DNA of 53,514 nt from Phycisphaerales bacterium (GTDB taxonomy: Bacteria; Planctomycetota; Phycisphaerae; Phycisphaerales; SM1A02). Positions within the stretch are counted from its first letter, which is position 1; each line of letters begins with the position of its first letter. Below the pieces are notes generated by a model. It was not told the origin of the DNA and searched no databases. It worked only from the letters and a program-made list of their open reading frames with translations. Shown piece after piece: positions 49,227-53,514 of the stretch. The stretch is from positions 1 to 53,514 of the forward strand of contig JAKVBQ010000021.1 of NCBI GenBank assembly GCA_022447205.1. The letters are read 5' to 3'. A program made the position numbers and the translations under genes.

Positions 49227-50927
49227 GTGCATCAGAAGACCGTTTATCTTGAAACGTTCGGCTGCCAGATGAACGAGCTGGACAGCGAACTGGTCCAAGG
49301 TCAACTTGAGGCCCTCGGCTATCGGTTCACCCCTGATGACACCCGTGCCGACATCGTGCTCTACAACACCTGCAGTGTCCGGGAACAGGCGGAAAACAAG
49401 GCGTTGAGCAGGGTGGGCATCATCTCCCAGCGGAAACGAGATGGCGCGGACCTCATCCTCGGCGTCCTTGGCTGCATGGCGGAGCGGGATGGCAAGGACA
49501 TGATCCGCCGCCACCCCCAGATCGACCTGATGTGCGGTCCGAGCGAACTCGACCGCCTCCCGCTGCTGCTCGACAATGTTGCCAAGGCGAGGGCCTCCGA
49601 GCAGGGGCAGGCAACCCTCCTGGACCGGGTCGCCCTGGCTGGAAGCCGCTCGAGGCGCTCAACGACCCTGGGAGCTGCCGAGGACTCCCTGGAGCTCCTG
49701 GACCTCTCGAGGGCGTTCAGCCCCGACCTCAATGGGAAAGCCGCCGGGCGAAGTGCCTACGTACGCATCACCCGAGGCTGCAACAAGTTCTGTACCTACT
49801 GCGTCGTCCCCCACACCAGGGGTGCGGAGGTGCACAGGCCCCCTTCCGAGATCCTCGCCGAATGCCGACAACTGGCGGAGAAGGGGGTTCTGGAAGTGAC
49901 CCTGCTCGGCCAGACGGTGAACCACTATTGCTATACGCATGGCACCGCCCTCTCCATGGAGGGCCGAGAGCTGGCCCAGGTGGGCCCGGGGCTCAAGGCG
50001 TTCCGAGGTGGTTCGACGGGCACGAATGCGCACACGACGAGCTTTGCGGACCTCCTCCAGCGCATCCACGAGGAGGTTCCCGAGCTCCAGAGAATCCGGT
50101 TCGTCACCAGCTATCCGAGGGATTTCGGCGATGACATCCTCGATGTCATCGCGGCAAGCCCGAGAATCTGCCCATACCTCCATGTCCCGGCCCAGTCAGG
50201 CTCGAATCGCATGCTGAAGTTGATGAACCGGGGGTACACCGTCGAGGAGTACCTCGAGTTCATCGATCGAGCGATCAAGCGGGTCCCGGATGTCTCGATC
50301 GCAGGTGACATCATCGTGGGGTTCCCCGGCGAGACGGATGAGGACTTCCAGGCAACGGTGAACCTGCTCCGCCAGGTCCCGTTCAAGAACAATTTCATCT
50401 TCAAGTACTCCCCCCGACCGGGAACGGTCGCCATTGACCGCTTCGAAGACGACATACCGGACCCGATCAAGCGAGAGCGGAACAATCTCCTCCTTGCTGT
50501 CCAGGCGGAAGTCAGCGAGGCGGTCCATGCCCGCTGGGTCGGTCGAGAGGTCGATGTGCTCGTGGAGCAAGTGAGCAAGCGGGACCAGGAACGCCCAAAT
50601 CGCCCCCTGAAGAGTCAGGAGGGCGATTCTGGAGGGGTCACCTTGACCGCACACGGCAAAGCGCTGGCCGACCACGCCAATGGTGACGCAACCATGGGCA
50701 GCGTGCGGCACGGTACCGAGAACCCAAAGGCCTCCCAGGATGCGGGACCGGTCCAGCTCTCAGGCAGAACCGGGGGAGACCTGATTACCTTCTTCAATTC
50801 GCCAAGTGGCATTGACCCGGGCGAGTTGATTGGTACCATTCAAAAGGTGCGTGTCCACGAAAGTGGGGTCTTGAGCCTCTCAGGCACGCTTCAGTCCCAG
50901 TTGCCGGGCACTTTGGCAACGACATAG
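49227..50927 (+). CDS. miaB: tRNA-2-methylthio-N6-dimethylallyladenosine synthase MiaB with insertions
   Basis: Radical-SAM enzyme that adds a methylthio group to i6A37 of tRNAs, using two 4Fe-4S clusters. C13, C49 and C83 hold the auxiliary cluster; C185, C189 and C192 (CNKFCTYC) hold the SAM cluster. The protein is 566 aa against about 440-480. Extra segments lie after GQTVNHY (about 234-272) and inside the C-terminal TRAM region (about 450-525, Gly/Ser/Asn-rich); the linker 125-172 is also long. GTG start with GGAG nine nt upstream. TAAGAT at 49198-49203 may be the -10. Confidence 0.95.
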   Translation: MHQKTVYLETFGCQMNELDSELVQGQLEALGYRFTPDDTRADIVLYNTCSVREQAENKALSRVGIISQRKRDGADLILGVLGCMAERDGKDMIRRHPQIDLMCGPSELDRLPLLLDNVAKARASEQGQATLLDRVALAGSRSRRSTTLGAAEDSLELLDLSRAFSPDLNGKAAGRSAYVRITRGCNKFCTYCVVPHTRGAEVHRPPSEILAECRQLAEKGVLEVTLLGQTVNHYCYTHGTALSMEGRELAQVGPGLKAFRGGSTGTNAHTTSFADLLQRIHEEVPELQRIRFVTSYPRDFGDDILDVIAASPRICPYLHVPAQSGSNRMLKLMNRGYTVEEYLEFIDRAIKRVPDVSIAGDIIVGFPGETDEDFQATVNLLRQVPFKNNFIFKYSPRPGTVAIDRFEDDIPDPIKRERNNLLLAVQAEVSEAVHARWVGREVDVLVEQVSKRDQERPNRPLKSQEGDSGGVTLTAHGKALADHANGDATMGSVRHGTENPKASQDAGPVQLSGRTGGDLITFFNSPSGIDPGELIGTIQKVRVHESGVLSLSGTLQSQLPGTLATT

Positions 50928-50996
50928 GGCGGGAAAAGGGACTTGGTCACATCATTTGATGGACCGGTACCTGCCCAAACTGCCTCTTTTAACAAA

Positions 50997-51013
50997 CCGC
51001 CAGGCTTTGGCGG
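50997..51013 (+). terminator. Possible weak terminator after miaB
   Basis: A 6-bp stem CCGCCA/TGGCGG with GGCTT loop, 70 nt after the stop; CTTTT follows only at a distance. Confidence 0.3.
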
Positions 51014-51049
51014 GAGTTGTCGCTTTTGCAGTAATTTTCCCTTTTGTCT

Positions 51050-51077
51050 TTGCGCGGCCCCCGTTGTTTGCTACTTT
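51050..51077 (+). promoter_or_regulatory. Candidate promoter of first sorting-tail protein (TTGCGC-N16-TACTTT)
   Basis: TTGCGC 51050-51055 and TACTTT 51072-51077 are 16 bases apart. Leader about 100 nt. The second sorting-tail gene has a very similar pair. Confidence 0.4.
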
Positions 51078-51145
51078 CGACCTCGTGAGAAAAGAGTGGA
51101 AACGCGGGCAGTAACCAACCTGTGTTTCCGGAAAAGAAGGTTGTC

Positions 51146-51164
51146 CTCGTCGGTCTCCGACGAG
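51146..51164 (+). promoter_or_regulatory. Leader hairpin of first sorting-tail protein
   Basis: A perfect 8-bp stem CTCGTCGG/CCGACGAG with a TCT loop, 23 nt before the ATG, followed by a purine-rich run. No T-run follows; mRNA stabilisation or translational control is likely. Confidence 0.45.
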
Positions 51165-51187
51165 AGAAAGAAAGGTTAGTTAAAGAG

Positions 51188-51865
51188 ATGAACAAGGCTT
51201 CCCTTATCGCGTCAGCTGCCGCCGCTACCCTCGCGGGCGCAGCATTTGCAGACTTCACCGGTTTCTCCGGTGTCGCTTCCCAGTACAACGATGGCATCAC
51301 CAACTGGCAGGTCATCGACATGTACGCGAACTTCAACACTGATGGGACCGAAGCGGTCCTCAACGTCTACAACGCTGAAATCGGCACCTCTGATGGCCTC
51401 GGCTTCAACCACAACGACCTGGCTGATGCTCAGGGCGGTTCCTGGAAGCCCAGCTTCTCCTTCGAGGTCCCCGGCGTTTATGACCCCATGCGGGACTCCT
51501 ACGTTGACATCGGCTACGGCGTTGGCGCAGCCGCTGCACTCAACCAGACCGCTCTTGACCCGAACTTCGGCACCGGTCTTGGTGCGAACATCCCCTCCGG
51601 CGCAGGTTGGTTCAACCTGACCCCCGATAACCCCCGCTACGCCAATGGCGGCAGCCTGCACATCGGCCACTTCGTGTGGGACTCCTCCCGCAGTGATGGC
51701 AACGAGCTCAACTTCTTCACCTTCACCGCCGACATCGGCTACAACGAAGGCCCCGGCAGCGAAGTCAGCTTTGGCAGCGGTTCCTACACCTGGGATATCC
51801 CGGCACCTGGCGCACTGGCACTCCTCGGCCTTGGCGGCATCGTCGCCCGTCGTCGTCGCGCCTGA
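51188..51865 (+). CDS. Secreted protein with PEP-CTERM-like sorting tail, copy 1
   Basis: A 225-aa protein with signal peptide (ASLIASAAAATLAGAAFA), a beta-rich mature domain (YANFNTDGTEAVLNVYN, GGSWKPSFSFEVPG, SGAGWFNL) and a C-terminal tail PAPGALALLGLGGIVARRRRA. The tail has the small-residue motif, short hydrophobic helix and Arg cluster of PEP-CTERM signals read by exosortases, in the PAPG variant common in Phycisphaerae. No exosortase is in the window. Ends with RNA terminator 51917-51940. It shares a fold with the gene at 52589: GSWKPSFSF, DPN(F/L)G and GWF recur. Likely a matrix or surface protein; function unknown. Confidence 0.85.
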   Translation: MNKASLIASAAAATLAGAAFADFTGFSGVASQYNDGITNWQVIDMYANFNTDGTEAVLNVYNAEIGTSDGLGFNHNDLADAQGGSWKPSFSFEVPGVYDPMRDSYVDIGYGVGAAAALNQTALDPNFGTGLGANIPSGAGWFNLTPDNPRYANGGSLHIGHFVWDSSRSDGNELNFFTFTADIGYNEGPGSEVSFGSGSYTWDIPAPGALALLGLGGIVARRRRA

Positions 51866-51916
51866 GTCGCTTCAGACCGACCTTGGCAACCTGATTTGCC
51901 GAAACATGCTTTTCGA

Positions 51917-51940
51917 ACCCCTGGCCGCATGGCCAGGGGT
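51917..51940 (+). terminator. Intrinsic terminator after sorting-tail protein 1
   Basis: A perfect 10-bp stem ACCCCTGGCC/GGCCAGGGGT with GCAT loop, followed by TTTTC. Confidence 0.88.
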
Positions 51941-51944
51941 TTTT

Positions 51945-52479
51945 CATGGCACCCCCACGAAAACACTGTGCCAGAAGGCAAAAACGGGCCCAAGGCCCCC
52001 TTCCCGCCCCGAACACCGAATGGAGTGGCAACAACCCAATTCAGCTGCCAAGAAGGGGACTCCGCACCAGCTTCCTTCCGGATAACCACACCACGACTCA
52101 AAAATATTCTGGTGCGAAAGCCCTCCCCAAAACAGCTCAGAACCACTTATGCAAAGCCCTCAAACTACCCAAAGCCCCAACCTCCCTGGTCACCCCAAAG
52201 TGGCGATCCAATGAGAGGCATGAAGATGGCGCGGGAAACAAGCTCGAGCCCCTCAGTACCGAGAACTCTGCGTCTGGAGATGATGAGAGGGGATTACGAA
52301 GCGAAATCCCCCACACCGAGGCCCAGGCTCCCAAGCCAAAAGCCCCCTCGCAAGGGCACCCCTGGTGGCCATGAAGACGGCACGGACTGCCTCCCAAACA
52401 CCTGTACATGCCTCTGGACGGATGAATGGCTGAACGAAGCGCCTCAGATGCAAAACGCAATTTCTTTTCAAGCTGAGGC
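51945..52479. other. Long non-coding spacer
   Basis: About 535 bases between terminator and promoter. Open frames here have odd composition (Pro, Lys, Asn and Ser rich), no family and no ribosome-binding site. The base composition is less GC-rich than flanking genes, with many A-runs and CCC runs. I find no RNA gene, repeat or motif in it. Confidence 0.5.
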
Positions 52480-52507
52480 TTGCCTCGCATTGTGGAGACG
52501 CTAGTTT
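52480..52507 (+). promoter_or_regulatory. Promoter of second sorting-tail protein (TTGCCT-N16-TAGTTT)
   Basis: TTGCCT 52480-52485 and TAGTTT 52502-52507 with GC before the -10, spaced 16. Start near 52514, leader about 75 nt. Confidence 0.5.
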
Positions 52508-52520
52508 CCTTGCGGAGGGT

Positions 52521-52548
52521 AAGTGACTCATTCGTTGTCGAGTCATTT
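52521..52548 (+). promoter_or_regulatory. 5'-terminal hairpin of second sorting-tail protein
   Basis: AAGTGACTC pairs with GAGTCATTT (nine pairs, one G-T) around a 10-base loop, starting about 7 nt after the predicted start site. Confidence 0.45.
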
Positions 52549-52588
52549 ACAAGACAATCCGAAAGGTAGAAGAAGGGAATTGGGACCC

Positions 52589-53335
52589 ATGAGAAATGCT
52601 CTGATCGTTGCCGCAGGTGCGGCCTTTATCGCCTCGTCCGCCGCAATGGCCGACGTTTCAGGAGTCTTTGGCCAGGACACGCTCCGCTACTACGCAGCGG
52701 ATGGTGAAACCGAAGCCGGACTTGATGACGCCGCTTACGCCGTCATTGACCTGTATGTGAATTTCAACGCCACCAACACTGATGGCTTCTCCAACGCTGA
52801 CTCGCACATGCTTTCAGTGTTCAACATGAACTTTGGCGCCAACAACTTCGGCCAGTTCAGCCAGAACGACCTGACCGGCGTCGGCAACGGCGAATTCGTC
52901 GGTAGCTGGAAGCCCAGCTTCTCGTTCGACATTCCGATGACTGCAAACTCGAAGATCGACTCCTTCATCACCATCGGTGGCGGCGTCGGTTCACAGGCTG
53001 CAACCAACGTCACCACGCCCGACCCCAACCTGGGTAGTGCCCTCAACGGCGCCATCTTCAATGACAACGTCGGTTGGTTCCTCAACCCCCCGACCAGCAC
53101 CCAGGGTGATGTCATCGACTTCGACGTCTGGATCGGTCGCTTCGTCGTCACTGGTGATGAAGCTCGCGCCGGCGCGAACTTCGATATGGCAGGATCGATC
53201 GGCTACAACTACGGTTCCGGTACCGGTTCCTTCAACGCCGACGTCGCTGGCAACTTCACTTACGAGATTCCTGCGCCTGGCGCACTTGCACTCCTCGGTC
53301 TCGGTGGGCTCTGCTCCCGTCGCCGTCGCGCCTGA
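52589..53335 (+). CDS. Secreted protein with PEP-CTERM-like sorting tail, copy 2
   Basis: A 248-aa protein. Signal peptide (RNALIVAAGAAFIASSAAMA), a mature beta-rich domain, and C-terminal PAPGALALLGLGGLCSRRRRA. Mature parts of the two copies share VIDLYVNFN/VIDMYANFN, GSWKPSFSFDIP and NVGWFLN/GAGWFNL, so they are diverged tandem paralogues. Composition is Asn/Gly/Phe-rich as in extracellular structural proteins. AAGGGA upstream is a weak ribosome site. A strong terminator follows. The sorting tail implies membrane retention until cleavage by an exosortase-like enzyme. Confidence 0.85.
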   Translation: MRNALIVAAGAAFIASSAAMADVSGVFGQDTLRYYAADGETEAGLDDAAYAVIDLYVNFNATNTDGFSNADSHMLSVFNMNFGANNFGQFSQNDLTGVGNGEFVGSWKPSFSFDIPMTANSKIDSFITIGGGVGSQAATNVTTPDPNLGSALNGAIFNDNVGWFLNPPTSTQGDVIDFDVWIGRFVVTGDEARAGANFDMAGSIGYNYGSGTGSFNADVAGNFTYEIPAPGALALLGLGGLCSRRRRA

Positions 53336-53430
53336 GGCTTTGCCCAGAACGCACACGTGCAACAAATGAGTTGTCTATCCCCGTGATGGATCGGTATGAC
53401 CGCCCTTCACGGACAGGAGCCACGACTCCC

Positions 53431-53470
53431 ACCCGCCGTCGCCACTTGTGGCGGCGGTCGGGTTTTTTTT
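53431..53470 (+). terminator. Intrinsic terminator after sorting-tail protein 2
   Basis: A 14-bp GC-rich stem (53431-53444 with 53449-53463, one bulged base) with CTTG loop, followed by an eight-T run. Confidence 0.93.
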
Positions 53471-53514
53471 GGAGATCGAATCTCACGAGGGACACCGGCA
53501 TTCCCCCACGAACC

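Noticed and set aside
51896-52504. Overlapping open frames in the spacer (for example 51946-52374 and 51896-52504)
   Set aside because: Start inside the terminator, lack ribosome sites and families, and have atypical composition.
1-53514. tRNA genes, CRISPR arrays, insertion sequences or prophage
   Set aside because: No cloverleaf with a T-loop, no regularly spaced repeats, no transposase or integrase motifs were seen on either strand by reading; a covariance-model scan was not possible.

Overview
The window is GC-rich and very gene-dense. It looks chromosomal and comes from a heterotrophic bacterium that I infer to be a planctomycete of the Phycisphaerae type. The inference rests on several things: two secreted proteins ending in the PAPGALALLGLGG...RRRRA sorting tail, a fibro-slime protein, a secreted CotH-type kinase-like protein, a ThiD2-ThiE fusion, MqnA of the futalosine menaquinone route, many 4-nt stop/start overlaps, and ribosomal and cell-wall genes scattered as small units. 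No single marker proves the class. I see no rRNA, tRNA, CRISPR array, insertion sequence or prophage.

Layout. 1-6.5 kb: the N-terminus of a secreted FG-GAP protein; a minus-strand operon thiE - metallo-beta-lactamase-fold hydrolase - atpG; divergent Mn-type superoxide dismutase; secreted CotH-like protein and a lipoprotein. 6.6-15.7 kb: amidohydrolase-moaC-site-2 protease; ribosomal/tRNA operon rpsP-trmD-rplS-queD plus an unknown gene; HNH endonuclease; CPBP membrane protease; rplM-rpsI. 15.8-22.3 kb: a multi-HTH sigma-like regulator with mqnA; alanine racemase; DEAD-box helicase; psuG. 22.4-28.7 kb: rho, two MCE proteins, a TrmH-type methyltransferase and convergent murA. 28.9-36.9 kb: fibro-slime protein, plant-type ferredoxin-NADP reductase, a HEAT protein-sirtuin-fumarase operon and a TPR protein. 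36.9-44.1 kb: rpsR, chagasin-like lipoprotein with a C26 amidohydrolase, an unknown gene with a GGDEF diguanylate cyclase, phosphoesterase, and YgfZ-small membrane protein-HMG-CoA lyase. 44.2-53.5 kb: M42 peptidase, murG-ftsW, sugar transporter, miaB and two tandem sorting-tail proteins.

Functional picture. Alr, MurA, MurG and FtsW indicate a peptidoglycan-making cell. Fumarase, MqnA and FNR indicate respiratory metabolism with menaquinone. The ribosomal genes sit in short units that lack usual partners: no rimM, no rpsF/rplI, and atpG far from other atp genes.

The most useful pattern beyond gene calls is in the promoters. One set has TTGnnn-N16-TAnnnT with an untranslated leader, and several of the likely start sites are followed at once by a hairpin. 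A second set has TAnnnT only 6-9 nt before the start codon and no clear -35, which suggests leaderless mRNAs. The most unusual genes are the multi-HTH sigma-like protein, a Rho whose RNA-binding loop has lost its aromatics, the paired MCE proteins with a shared C-terminal module and no transporter genes beside them, and the gene pair with the diguanylate cyclase. I did not find a clear new defence or mobile system.
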